Shown here piece by piece: positions 1 to 6,501 of a stretch of DNA of 18,261 bases (its first letter is position 1; every line of letters begins with the position of its first letter). Under the pieces are notes generated by a model. That model did no database searches, was not told where the DNA came from, and saw nothing but the letters and a program-made list of their open reading frames with translations. The stretch is from positions 1-18,261 of the forward strand of contig CAUDEQ010000037.1 in NCBI GenBank assembly GCA_958448635.1, in the 5' to 3' direction. Position numbers and translations under genes: made by a program. Origin of the DNA: an uncultured Bacillota bacterium (lineage in GTDB: Bacteria > Bacillota > Clostridia > Peptostreptococcales > Anaerovoracaceae).

Positions 1-1
1 G

Positions 2-52
2 AGATTGGCTGATTTAACTGAGCTCGTAGTGGTTGAATATTCTGGGCTCTAA
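2..52 (+). other. possible 3' end of an unidentified ORF at the window edge
   Basis: An open frame enters from the left edge and ends at TAA (50-52), giving a C-terminal tail RLADLTELVVVEYSGL. Its stop shares bases with the stop of the broken KAP gene on the other strand. If real, it could be the tail of an inserted gene, such as a transposase, that interrupted the KAP gene. I do not recognise the tail, and 16 codons is too short to prove coding. Confidence 0.2.
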
Positions 53-513
53 CAAATTAGAATACTCTCTCTTATGGACATCAGTTTTTCTGTTGTTTCT
101 GTTATTTTTTTTAAATTAATATCAATTCCTTTATTTTTCAAAACATCAAACACTACTGGAAGCATCGTATTGATAGCTTTTGTTCCTTTTTTCAAAACCC
201 TTTTTGCTTTTCCGGATTTTGCTATGAGGCTTTCCATAAATAACTGCTTTGTTACTTCGTCTAAGGATTTTATTCCATATAGAGAGATATATATAACTTT
301 TCTTTTCTTATAATCTCTCTCTGATTGCCAACGATTATTCTCATGTGTTTCTAATGCTTTATAGAGTCTTTCTTGAATAAAATATGTTTTACCACATCCC
401 CATTCCCCATCAATCATTACGGCATAGTTATATAAAGTTTCGTCAACATAATTCACTATTTCCTTAACAATATCATCATCCGTTAATTTCCTATTTTTCA
501 TTCTGTCTACCAT
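49..513 (-). pseudogene. N-terminal fragment of a KAP-family P-loop NTPase
   Basis: This 154-codon ORF begins with ATG behind an AAGGGGG ribosome binding site. It carries a Walker A motif (GEWGCGKTYF, about residues 36-45) followed by a strand reading VIYISLYGI, which is typical of KAP NTPases. Family members usually run to 500 residues or more, so most of the protein is missing. The frame ends right after the hydrophobic run SILIC, where family members normally show the Walker B strand followed by acidic residues. This suggests interruption by foreign DNA at about position 50. The gene is very AT-rich compared with everything to its right, so it looks like recently acquired cargo. KAP proteins are often linked to phage defence, but nothing here shows that role directly. 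The product would not be an active ATPase. Confidence 0.65.
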
Positions 514-534
514 GCAATTCTTCCCCCTTATGTC

Positions 535-554
535 ATAGAATAAAATAATTCTAT
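535..554. repeat. 7-bp inverted repeat in the KAP gene leader
   Basis: ATAGAAT and ATTCTAT are separated by six bases, just upstream of the KAP fragment's ribosome binding site. It could be an operator or a small mRNA hairpin. A TATAAT hexamer lies a little further upstream on the minus strand (about 571-576), but no convincing -35 is visible. Confidence 0.4.
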
Positions 555-610
555 CACCCTTTTACTAAGAATTATATCCCCATTTTATCCAAAGAACTTT
601 CTATAATGCA

Positions 611-647
611 ACAGCCACTTTGCGACACCGTGTCGTAAAGTGGCTGT
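611..647. repeat. long palindrome, copy 1 (shared core with 2587-2613)
   Basis: Two 18-base arms flank a single central C, with one mismatched pair. The core half-site ACTTTGYGACAC recurs in the palindrome at 2587-2613, and this copy has five extra paired bases on each side. It lies downstream of the sigma-4 operon and upstream of the KAP fragment. It has no T-run on either side, so it is a poor intrinsic terminator. The copy in front of the XRE gene suggests a binding site for that regulator. A partition or recombination site is an alternative. Confidence 0.7.
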
Positions 648-669
648 GCTGTATTCTGGCAGGAATCTT

Positions 670-1116
670 TTAGAAGTATCCTCCCATGATCCCCATCGCT
701 TTCAGTTTTTCGTTCAATTCCTTTAAAATCCGCTTTCTCCGGCTGGCAATGGTTTTCCGGCTGCACCCGCAAAGCTGCGCCGCTTCTTTTACCGTCACTT
801 CCTCAAAAAACAGGAGATACAGAAGGTAGGCGTCTGCCTCCGTCAGATCTTCTATCACAGAGCGCAGTTTTTCCACACAAAGCTCCCGGATTACCATCTC
901 TTCCGGGCTGTCTGCCCTCCCATCTGGTAGAATTCCTTTCTCCGACAGGGCTTCCAGGCTAAATACGCCGTATTTATGCTTTTTCTCATTCTGGTAGCGC
1001 TCCCGCCGCCGGGACTGATACCATTCCAGATAGACTTCCCTGGTGACTTCCACCACAGTCCCATCCCCAGCACGAAGAATATAACATTTCCGCTCCTTTG
1101 GGCGTTTCCCTCTCAT
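670..1116 (-). CDS. small sigma-70 region 4-like regulator
   Basis: The 148-residue product has a basic N-terminus (RKCYILRAGDGTVVEVTREVY) of a kind common in small sigma-like proteins of clostridial mobile elements. A C-terminal helix-turn-helix (about residues 90-135: TVKEAAQLCGCSRKTIASRRKRIL) resembles sigma region 4, which contacts the -35 element. No region 2 is visible, so it is probably an accessory or element-specific regulator rather than a complete sigma factor. I chose ATG at 1116 over the GTG nine bases upstream because GGGAGG overlaps that GTG and sits eight bases before the ATG. The ATG overlaps the stop of the previous gene as ATGA, so the two are probably translationally coupled. 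The target promoters are unknown. Confidence 0.75.
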   Translation of the reverse strand: MRGKRPKERKCYILRAGDGTVVEVTREVYLEWYQSRRRERYQNEKKHKYGVFSLEALSEKGILPDGRADSPEEMVIRELCVEKLRSVIEDLTEADAYLLYLLFFEEVTVKEAAQLCGCSRKTIASRRKRILKELNEKLKAMGIMGGYF

Positions 1117-1763
1117 ACGGCGCACCTCCCGGAACTGACTTCTTTACCGGAAAAGATTTCTTCCTGCCCTTCCCTCATCCGCCGCAACGCCGCCATAAGC
1201 GCCTGGGAAACCGCAGGCTGGGAAATTCCCAGTGACCTTGCAATCTCCCACTGGGTTTCCCCGTAGTAAAAATATAGGATCACAATATCCCTCTGCCGCT
1301 TTGTCAGAAGCCCCATCAGCTCCAAAATCTGCTCTTTTTCAATCAACTGCTCCAGAGGCGGCAATACCGGGGAAGCCAGGAAAAACCATTCCTCGGAAAC
1401 CGCATGGTAAGAAACGACCTTTCCTTTCCGGCTTGATTCCCGATTTTTCATCAGACGATCCTCTCCCTCTAACATCAGGCGCACATACCACTCCTGTTCC
1501 TCAAAGAAAGCGGCGTCCACAAAAATCTGCCGTCCGTGGCTCTCATAACAATAACTGCCGCAGCCATGTACGGAGAAAACCGTAGTATACTTCCCTATCC
1601 GGTAAAGCGCCCAGCCTTCCAAAAACACCAGAAGCTGCACATCCCCTCCATTTTCCATGCTTACCACCCGTTTCCCATGCCCCAGCAAATGCCGGGCCGT
1701 TGGAGCCTTTTCCTCTTTGTCCGGTTGTTTTACGATCCACTTTAAATCCTGTAATGTCACCAT
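1113..1763 (-). CDS. sigma region 4 protein with unidentified N-terminal domain
   Basis: This 216-residue protein carries a clear sigma-4 type helix-turn-helix near its C-terminus (LTKRQRDIVILYFYYG, then ETQWEIARSLGISQPAVSQAL, about residues 150-190). The first ~130 residues match no family I recognise. They hold a short CGSYCYESHG segment and a region rich in Glu and aromatic residues. ATG at 1763 fits the AAAGGTGG ribosome binding site better than the GTG at 1772. It is the first gene of a two-gene operon with the smaller sigma-like protein (4-base ATGA overlap). It likely controls transcription on the mobile element. The N-terminal part might sense a ligand or bind an anti-sigma partner, but that is inference. 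Confidence 0.7.
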   Translation of the reverse strand: MVTLQDLKWIVKQPDKEEKAPTARHLLGHGKRVVSMENGGDVQLLVFLEGWALYRIGKYTTVFSVHGCGSYCYESHGRQIFVDAAFFEEQEWYVRLMLEGEDRLMKNRESSRKGKVVSYHAVSEEWFFLASPVLPPLEQLIEKEQILELMGLLTKRQRDIVILYFYYGETQWEIARSLGISQPAVSQALMAALRRMREGQEEIFSGKEVSSGRCAV

Positions 1764-1835
1764 AACAGCCACCTTTCTGCCCGCAGGCTACGGGCGGCCA
1801 GATGGCAGCGCACAGGAATCCAGGTAAAAGGCAGC

Positions 1836-1882
1836 AAAAAAGGTTTCCGGCACACCCGTTTTTTTTAACGGGAGCCTGAAAC
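1836..1882 (-). terminator. intrinsic terminator between the small ORF and the sigma operon
   Basis: On the minus strand a two-part stem (outer 9 bp with one mismatch, inner CCCGTT/AACGGG with a six-base loop) is followed by CTTTTTTG. This should stop transcripts from the small ORF at 1919-2080 before the sigma-4 operon. Confidence 0.65.
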
Positions 1883-1918
1883 TCCTTCTGCCGCCAGATT
1901 ATCTCTGCGTCTATATAC

Positions 1919-2080
1919 TTACCGGTACTGCCGGATTGGATCTTTTTCTGGTTCCGTTCGGTTCCGCTTTTCTTCCAGATTTTTTACCCTGTCCTGGTTT
2001 TCTTCCATCAGGCTCGAATAATCTCCCATAGCATCATAAGGACAGCTTCTCCGGTAAATCAGGTTTTCTTCCCTGGTCAA
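1919..2080 (-). CDS. small hypothetical protein (53 aa)
   Basis: This short, highly charged ORF (contains ENLIYRRSCPYDAMGDYSSL and ends KDPIRQYR) matches no family I can name. The longest reading starts at a TTG at 2101. However, an AAGGAGG ribosome binding site lies inside that extension (about 2089-2095), eight bases before a second TTG at 2080, so I take 2080 as the start. The good ribosome binding site and the terminator hairpins on either side make it a plausible real gene, transcribed alone. Function unknown. Confidence 0.5.
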   Translation of the reverse strand: MTREENLIYRRSCPYDAMGDYSSLMEENQDRVKNLEEKRNRTEPEKDPIRQYR

Positions 2081-2138
2081 TGTCCTTCCCTCCTTCCACA
2101 ATTCCTGTGTCTGTGTTTCCAGTGTATCAGCCGTGCAG

Positions 2139-2192
2139 AAAAAATCCCTTAGCAGATATGGGGAAAACTGCAGCCGGTTCCCCTCATATCTG
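2139..2192 (-). terminator. terminator overlapping the XRE gene's stop
   Basis: The arms CAGATATG and CATATCTG plus a GGGGAA/TTCCCC segment form a long stem with a small bulge. On the minus strand six T residues follow about eight bases later. The stem includes the stop codon of the XRE gene, which it probably terminates. Confidence 0.6.
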
Positions 2193-2558
2193 TGGAACTT
2201 TCCATCCGTCCTTTCCCTCCATCCCGTCCATTAGGGCTTTCATGGTTTTAAGCACGATTTTCTGTTCTTTTGGTTTCAGCCGCCGGATACGGGCAGCCGT
2301 TGTTTCCACCGGATCATTCTCTTTTTCCTTTGCCCTTCTCCCCAGCAGTTCATCAGCGTCCGTGTCCAGAACTTCCACCAGCTTTGCGAAAATCTCTACG
2401 GACATCGCCGCCTGCCCTCCCTCGATCCGGCTCACTGTGTTGACACTGATACCGGCTTTCTCCGCAAAGGTTTCCTGGGATAAATGGCTGTCTTTCCTCT
2501 TCTGCCGGATACGTTCCCCCAACTGGATCAGCCTCTGCGATCCCGCACGGTTTCCCAA
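2184..2558 (-). CDS. XRE-family helix-turn-helix regulator
   Basis: An N-terminal Cro/C1-type helix-turn-helix is clear (LGERIRQKRKDSHLSQETFA, then EKAGISVNTVSRIEGG). It is followed by a helical C-terminal half ending in a segment of repeated Lys and Glu (KPKEQKIVLKTMKALMDGM). The longest reading starts at ATG 2576, but AAGGAGG lies inside it (codons 2-4). The TTG at 2558, seven bases after that site, is the better start, giving 124 residues. A 27-bp palindrome sits just upstream across a possible promoter (TTGCGA and TAAAAA hexamers on the minus strand), so autorepression is likely. The gene is followed by its own terminator. It probably controls maintenance or transfer functions of the element. 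Confidence 0.85.
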   Translation of the reverse strand: MGNRAGSQRLIQLGERIRQKRKDSHLSQETFAEKAGISVNTVSRIEGGQAAMSVEIFAKLVEVLDTDADELLGRRAKEKENDPVETTAARIRRLKPKEQKIVLKTMKALMDGMEGKDGWKVPQI

Positions 2559-2586
2559 CACAGTCCCTCCTTCCATGATGGATTTT

Positions 2587-2613
2587 TACTTTGTGACACC
2601 GTGTCGCAAAGTA
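2587..2613. promoter_or_regulatory. palindromic operator candidate upstream of the XRE gene (copy 2)
   Basis: Two 13-base arms (TACTTTGTGACAC and GTGTCGCAAAGTA) flank a central C, with one mismatched pair. It lies 28 bases upstream of the chosen XRE start and covers a putative -35 hexamer (TTGCGA). Position and symmetry fit an operator of the adjacent repressor. The same core occurs at 611-647. Confidence 0.6.
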
Positions 2614-2630
2614 CTCCTGCCATAAAGACA

Positions 2631-2666
2631 GAAAAAAGCAGCCAGGTATATGGACTTAGCTGCTTT
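2631..2666 (-). terminator. terminator of the par/rep operon
   Basis: On the minus strand AAAGCAGC pairs with GCTGCTTT across an 18-19 base loop, and the T-run continues as TTTTTT. It lies 40 bases after the DUF6050 stop and separates the par/rep operon from the XRE module. Confidence 0.7.
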
Positions 2667-2705
2667 CGTAACTCTCTCATTCACTTGTTCTTCTTCTGTA
2701 AAATT

Positions 2706-3041
2706 TCACACGGCTTTTGCCCTCATAAGCCTTAAGATCCCGGCGAAAATCATTTTCACAAGATAAAAGGCTGCCATCAAAAGACGCCAGGCCAGGACAA
2801 ACCCGCCAATCACACCGCCGATCAGCAGATTGAATACAAACATCCCTACCGTACCGCCAATATCAAAACCTTTCGGGATGATCCACAGAAACATCTTATG
2901 TACGCCAAAGGGGATTCCCATAAATATCCACAATTTCAGGTAATCGCACTGCCCGTGTTCCACGCAGAGGGGATAAAACAGCGCTGACAGGAATACTGCC
3001 ATTCCTACCGGAACAATCACCTTTTTCACAAATTCATACAT
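2706..3041 (-). CDS. DUF6050-like membrane protein
   Basis: This is a 111-residue hydrophobic protein with about three membrane-spanning segments: VIVPVGMAVFLSALFYPLCV, then LWIFMGIPFGVHKMFLWII, then GMFVFNLLIGGVIGGFVLAW with the helix after it. The motif IPKGFDIGGTVG between segments resembles the DUF6050 family found on clostridial conjugative elements. Function is unknown. I use ATG 3041, which follows GGAGGTGG by five bases. An ATG at 3065 in the same frame lies inside repA and has no such site. The gene starts one base after the repA stop and is last in the operon, so it is probably co-expressed with the replication and partition genes. Confidence 0.7.
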   Translation of the reverse strand: MYEFVKKVIVPVGMAVFLSALFYPLCVEHGQCDYLKLWIFMGIPFGVHKMFLWIIPKGFDIGGTVGMFVFNLLIGGVIGGFVLAWRLLMAAFYLVKMIFAGILRLMRAKAV

Positions 3042-3042
3042 C

Positions 3043-4134
3043 TTAGCCACCTCCGTACAGATCATGATTCACTTCCGCCTGGTAGTAATGGTTCATTGTC
3101 ATGGACGAATTGTAAAGCGTCGCCAAAAGATATGCCTTGATATTCGCCACTTTGGACGTATTCCGGTGCAGGCTGAACAGTACATACTCGATATGGGAAT
3201 ACGTCAGCTTTAAAAAACGGCTCTTAACTACTGACACCGGCTTGTCCGCCCCGCCGATCCGCACTACACGATTATCCGGCAGCATCAGGATCTCCACCAT
3301 CAGCTCCACAAGTTCATCTACTTCCTCCCGCTCCCTTTTATCCAAGAAGCACTCATAATCAATGTTGTCCTGTATCAAAGCCCGGTAGGTTTCCATCTTC
3401 TCCATCACATCTTCTTCCACAGGATACACTTCATCCGCAGTCAGGGATTGATAAGATTGGATAGGATCAGTCTCACTAAAATCAGTCTTGTTAATATCAG
3501 TATTATTAGATTGTGATTTTGGAACTTCTTGAGTTTTGATTTTCACTATTCTTGAAGTATGATTTTCACCATTCTTGAATTGTGATTCTGGAAATTCTTG
3601 ATTTGTGGTTTTCACCATTCCTGAATTGTGATTTTCACTATTCTTGAATTGTGATTCTGGAAATTCCTGAATTATGGTTTTCACATTCCTTGAATTGTGA
3701 TTTTCACTATTCTGTGTATTTTCAGGGTTTTCCAGTGTTTTTTCTTCCTGTTCAGAAGAAATTTTTTCTTTTACCAGAAAGTTCTTCACATAGATTACAT
3801 TCGGTTTTCCCAGCCCCAGGCGTTTCTTTTCAATCAGTCCAATCCCCTGATTACTGTCCAGTTCTTTCATCAGCTTTACCGCTTTCTGTGTCCCGCAATT
3901 CAGAAGTTCTGCTATTTCTTCCACGGTAAAAATGATATACACCCGGTCTTCCTCGTCAAACCAGCAGTTCTTAATGCTAAGGCTCATACGGTCTAACATC
4001 AGACCGTATAAAACCTTTGCCTCACAGGAGAGGGATTTAAAACATTCTGCTGTAAACAGCACTTTCGGGACACGGTAAAAGCTGTACTGTTCCGCTTCCA
4101 TCCCACGGAAATAATCAAACTGTATTTCCTGCAT
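3043..4134 (-). CDS. repA: RepA_N-type replication initiator
   Basis: The N-terminal ~125 residues fit the RepA_N initiator domain (FYRVPKVLFTAECFKSLSCE, AKVLYGLMLDRMSLS, then a winged-helix part with FTVEEIAELLNCGTQKAVKL). Residues 140-208 are three 23-residue repeats of the form SENHNSRxVKTxxQEFPESQF. The C-terminal third (about 240-363, including DNRVVRIGGADKPVSVVKSR) resembles the C-terminal domain (DUF6017-like) often fused to RepA_N. It should bind the origin and recruit the host replisome, so the element can replicate as a plasmid or during its excised phase. In RepA_N plasmids such as pAD1 and pSK41 the origin lies inside rep, which fits the iterons described separately. The gene is 20 bases into the end of parB and has an AAGGAGAG ribosome binding site. 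Confidence 0.88.
   Translation of the reverse strand: MQEIQFDYFRGMEAEQYSFYRVPKVLFTAECFKSLSCEAKVLYGLMLDRMSLSIKNCWFDEEDRVYIIFTVEEIAELLNCGTQKAVKLMKELDSNQGIGLIEKKRLGLGKPNVIYVKNFLVKEKISSEQEEKTLENPENTQNSENHNSRNVKTIIQEFPESQFKNSENHNSGMVKTTNQEFPESQFKNGENHTSRIVKIKTQEVPKSQSNNTDINKTDFSETDPIQSYQSLTADEVYPVEEDVMEKMETYRALIQDNIDYECFLDKREREEVDELVELMVEILMLPDNRVVRIGGADKPVSVVKSRFLKLTYSHIEYVLFSLHRNTSKVANIKAYLLATLYNSSMTMNHYYQAEVNHDLYGGG
3511..3717. repeat. nine tandem 23-bp iterons inside repA (candidate origin)
   Basis: Nine contiguous imperfect 23-bp units start at 3511, 3534, 3557, 3580, 3603, 3626, 3649, 3672 and 3695. Two subtypes alternate. Type A has the core GATTTTCACTATTCTTGAA and type B has GATTCTGGAAATTCTTGA, in the order B-A-A-B-A-A-B-A-A, a 69-bp higher-order repeat. 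Because 23 is not a multiple of three, three iterons are read as 23 codons. The tract is AT-rich. Initiator-gene location, near two-turn spacing and AT content together suggest the origin or RepA binding array. Confidence 0.85.
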
Positions 4135-5014
4135 CTGTTTCCCTCTCCTTTCCTTGTTTCCACTGTTCCAGAAGCGAATAGATCACTTCCTCAATTTGCG
4201 CTTTCGTGTATGCCGTCGGGAAATAATTCCGGATTTTTTTCGGTGAAATCGTCACACTCTGTCCGCTGTTCTCTTTCTTTACCAGAAGCGCATAGACATT
4301 TTTCTCTGACAGAGTACCTTTCTCACTCATATCCTTGATCTGTTCCGCCTGGACCGGGGATGGATAAATACTGATATTTGCCACCGCTTCCAACACCAGC
4401 TCCTGTTCTTCCGCTTTCAGATAAGACAGCCGCTCCCCGGCTACCATTTTTATATTCCCCTCATCTACAAGCTCTAAAAGGCCATTAATCAGGCTGGCAA
4501 GCCGGATATATCTCTGCACTGTCCGTCCGCTGTCCCCGGCTTTTTCTCCCACAGCATCTGCCGTGTGCTTGTCCCCTTTGCTTCCCTGATGTTTCAGCGC
4601 CTCATATTTCATCTTGTAGGCCCTGGCTTTCTCGCTGGGCAGAAGGTTTTCCCTCTGGATATTCGTATCCACCATCAGCACCGTGGCGGCATCATCATCC
4701 AGATCCCGGATAATCACAGGCATATCCGTTTTCCCTGCCAGCTCACTGGCCCGCCATCTCCGGTGTCCTGCCACTACCTCATATCCGTCTGCACAGGGAC
4801 GCACAATCCCAGGCTGGATCACACCGTGCTGGAGGATGCTTTCCACAGTCTCCTGCATTTTTTCATCATCCAGCACCTTAAACGGATGGTTCTTAAACGG
4901 CTTGAGCTGGCTTAATGGAACCGTTGTATAAGTTCCTTCCACGCTGTTATCTTCCGCACTAAACAGATCCTCATAGGAAGTCAGCTTGATTTTCTCCGCA
5001 CTCTTACTTTTCAT
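4115..5014 (-). CDS. parB: ParB-family partition protein
   Basis: The 299-residue protein has the ParB N-terminal domain: VPLSQLKPFKNHPFK, then HGVIQPGIVRP, the GHRRWRASEL box, and NIQRENLLPSEKARAYK. A central helix-turn-helix region (AGDSGRTVQRYIRLASLING) follows. Family members bind parS sites, act as CTP-dependent clamps and work with ParA to segregate replicons. Start ATG 5014 follows GGAGGTG by seven bases, better than a TTG two codons earlier. It overlaps the end of parA by 11 bases and reaches 20 bases into repA, so the three are translationally linked. No classical chromosomal-type parS (TGTTTCACGTGAAACA) is visible, so its target site is unknown. The two palindromes at 611 and 2587 are possible candidates. 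Confidence 0.93.
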   Translation of the reverse strand: MKSKSAEKIKLTSYEDLFSAEDNSVEGTYTTVPLSQLKPFKNHPFKVLDDEKMQETVESILQHGVIQPGIVRPCADGYEVVAGHRRWRASELAGKTDMPVIIRDLDDDAATVLMVDTNIQRENLLPSEKARAYKMKYEALKHQGSKGDKHTADAVGEKAGDSGRTVQRYIRLASLINGLLELVDEGNIKMVAGERLSYLKAEEQELVLEAVANISIYPSPVQAEQIKDMSEKGTLSEKNVYALLVKKENSGQSVTISPKKIRNYFPTAYTKAQIEEVIYSLLEQWKQGKERETDAGNTV

Positions 5015-5789
5015 CTGCAAGCACCTCCCCGGTCAGGTGGCGATATCCCTCTGCCACAATTCCTTTCGGATCATGAAGATAAATACTCTTTCCCTCCGCT
5101 GTCGTCTCCGCCGCCCGCACAGACATAGGGATACAGTTTTCAAAGATATGAATGTTATTTCCGTAAGCTTCCCGGATCTGTTCGGAAATATCCCTTGCAA
5201 AATTTGTCCTGCGGTCAACCTTTGTCAGCAGAATCCCTAGAATGGACAGCCTGGGATTCAACCGTCTATGTACCTTTCCAATGGTCTTGATAAGCTGCTG
5301 TAACCCCTTTACAGGCAGGTAAGCCGCCTCTACCGGGATCAGAACGCTGTCCGCCGCTACCAGGGCATTGATCGTGATCATTCCTAAAGAGGGCATACAG
5401 TCGATCAGGATATAATCGTAGTCTCTTTTTACCCCGTCCAGATACAGGCGAAGCACCTGCTCCCGGCTCATGACATTTACAAGGGAAGTTTCCAGTCCGG
5501 CAAGCTCAATATTCGCAGGGATAAAGTCAATTCCCTCCTCATGGTGGATAATACCCTCTCCCGGTTCCACATCCTCGTCATTGATAATCTTCTCCATGAT
5601 ATTGACTAAGGTTACGTCCAGTTCATCCGGCTCCTGAATGCCTAAACTCACTGCCATGCTGCCCTGTGCGTCTGCCTCCACCAGAAGCACCTTTTTCCCG
5701 GCTCTTGCCAGTCCAATTCCCAAATTCACACACGTTGTCGTCTTTCCTACGCCGCCTTTCTGATTAGCGATTGCGATTATCCTGCACAT
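5004..5789 (-). CDS. parA: ParA-family partition ATPase
   Basis: A deviant Walker A box (QKGGVGKTTTCVNLG, about residues 10-24), the VLLVEADAQGSMA motif and the YDYILIDCMPSLG Walker B region identify a ParA/Soj-type ATPase of normal length (261 residues). It binds DNA non-specifically in its ATP form and drives cargo segregation through ParB. The Walker A lies at the very N-terminus, so no DNA-binding domain precedes it. This is the chromosomal/type Ib-like form, without an autoregulatory N-terminal domain. It is preceded by the DUF3970 gene nine bases upstream and overlaps parB by 11 bases. The presence of parA, parB and repA shows the element has a plasmid-style maintenance module. Confidence 0.95.
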   Translation of the reverse strand: MCRIIAIANQKGGVGKTTTCVNLGIGLARAGKKVLLVEADAQGSMAVSLGIQEPDELDVTLVNIMEKIINDEDVEPGEGIIHHEEGIDFIPANIELAGLETSLVNVMSREQVLRLYLDGVKRDYDYILIDCMPSLGMITINALVAADSVLIPVEAAYLPVKGLQQLIKTIGKVHRRLNPRLSILGILLTKVDRRTNFARDISEQIREAYGNNIHIFENCIPMSVRAAETTAEGKSIYLHDPKGIVAEGYRHLTGEVLADEK

Positions 5790-5798
5790 ATATATTAC

Positions 5799-5975
5799 CT
5801 ACCTTTCTTCCTTTTCTGTTCGCTCAATCTCTGCATAAGAGCGAAAATATCGGTTTGTCCCTTTATTGGAAAATATCTCTGATGTCTGGAGAACCCGGAT
5901 CTCCGGGTGTTTCTCCAGAAGCCGTTTAAACCAGCGAATGTCTCTCACTGTCCCCTGCAGCCTAATCTTCAGCAT
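5799..5975 (-). CDS. DUF3970-like small protein
   Basis: The 58-residue product (MLKIRLQGTVRDIRWFKRLL, later RVLQTSEIFSNKGTNRYFRS) looks like the DUF3970 family, found beside DUF6075 and parA on Firmicutes mobile elements. Its pattern is a beta strand, a helix with WF and LLE, then NKGTNRYFRSYAEI. The function is unknown. The frame stays open far upstream, but ATG 5975 is the sensible start. It follows GGGAGGA by about eight bases, and the upstream part lies antiparallel to no gene but inside DUF6075 in another frame. It overlaps the end of the DUF6075 gene by 14 bases, indicating co-translation. Confidence 0.7.
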   Translation of the reverse strand: MLKIRLQGTVRDIRWFKRLLEKHPEIRVLQTSEIFSNKGTNRYFRSYAEIERTEKEER

Positions 5976-6435
5976 AAAACAAATCCTCCCAATCCACATA
6001 GAAACAGTAATCCGGATACCGGATTTTAATTGCTTCCCAAAAATATCTGGCATCTCCCGTGCAAAAGATGTCACTGACGGAATAAAGCCGTGTCTCAACA
6101 ATCTGTTCCTCCGTATCGTCATATTCATCTGTCGTAGGTGTTCCATCTGTATAGAGATTAAATGCAATACGGACAATCTTTTCGCTCCCGCTGGTCTGCC
6201 ATCCTTCCTGCAGACACTCCGGCTTTATAAATCCCGTCTCAAAGTCATAGATCCGGTTTACATTTCGTCTGGTATCTTCTGACAGTCCCATGCAGTAAAC
6301 CAGTGCTTTATGGTATGTGTCCTGATACCGACATTTTGGAAGATAGGTGTGATAAAACTTCTCATGTTCCTTGTTCTTAAAAGTAATGTTTCTTTTCTTG
6401 CTCTTTTCTGCTCCTAACGCTGTGTTCTTTGCCAT
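5962..6435 (-). CDS. DUF6075-like protein
   Basis: This 157-residue protein contains ITFKNKEHEKFYHTYLPKCR, YHKALVYCMGLSEDTRR, GFIKPECLQEGWQTSGSEK and ARYFWEAIKIRYPDYCFY, matching the DUF6075 family as I recall it. Members occur almost only on clostridial mobile elements, next to parA. Function is unknown. It is soluble with no signal peptide, has several Cys, Tyr and Trp positions, and an acidic region near the C-terminus. ATG 6435 lies eight bases after AGGAGG (6444-6449). It is the first gene of the operon running through parA, parB and repA, and its leader contains a terminator-like hairpin. Confidence 0.75.
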   Translation of the reverse strand: MAKNTALGAEKSKKRNITFKNKEHEKFYHTYLPKCRYQDTYHKALVYCMGLSEDTRRNVNRIYDFETGFIKPECLQEGWQTSGSEKIVRIAFNLYTDGTPTTDEYDDTEEQIVETRLYSVSDIFCTGDARYFWEAIKIRYPDYCFYVDWEDLFYAED

Positions 6436-6465
6436 TTGCTTTTCCTCCTGAATTTTAATTTTATA

Positions 6466-6501
6466 TAAAAAATAGGGACACTCTGCTGCAAGTATCCCTA
6501 T
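6466..6501 (-). terminator. terminator-like hairpin in the par/rep operon leader
   Basis: On the minus strand ATAGGGATACT pairs with AGTGTCCCTAT (two G-U pairs), followed directly by TTTTTT. It lies only 17 bases upstream of the operon's first ribosome binding site. It may terminate read-through from rlmD, or act as an attenuator of the partition and replication genes. Confidence 0.6.

Noticed and set aside
611..647. Intrinsic terminator for the sigma-4 operon
   Set aside because: The stem is strong but no T-run follows in either direction, and the repeated core at the XRE gene points to a binding site.
3511..3717. CRISPR array
   Set aside because: The 23-bp units are contiguous without spacers, imperfect, in a coding region and accompanied by no cas genes. 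They fit iterons.
4115..5789. Chromosomal parAB of the host
   Set aside because: The genes overlap a plasmid-type RepA_N initiator and lie with DUF6075/DUF3970 genes typical of mobile elements. No rRNA, gid or oriC genes are near.
5976..6176. Longer reading of the DUF3970 frame starting at 6176
   Set aside because: The upstream part lies in another frame of DUF6075 and shows no family similarity. The ribosome binding site is directly before 5975.
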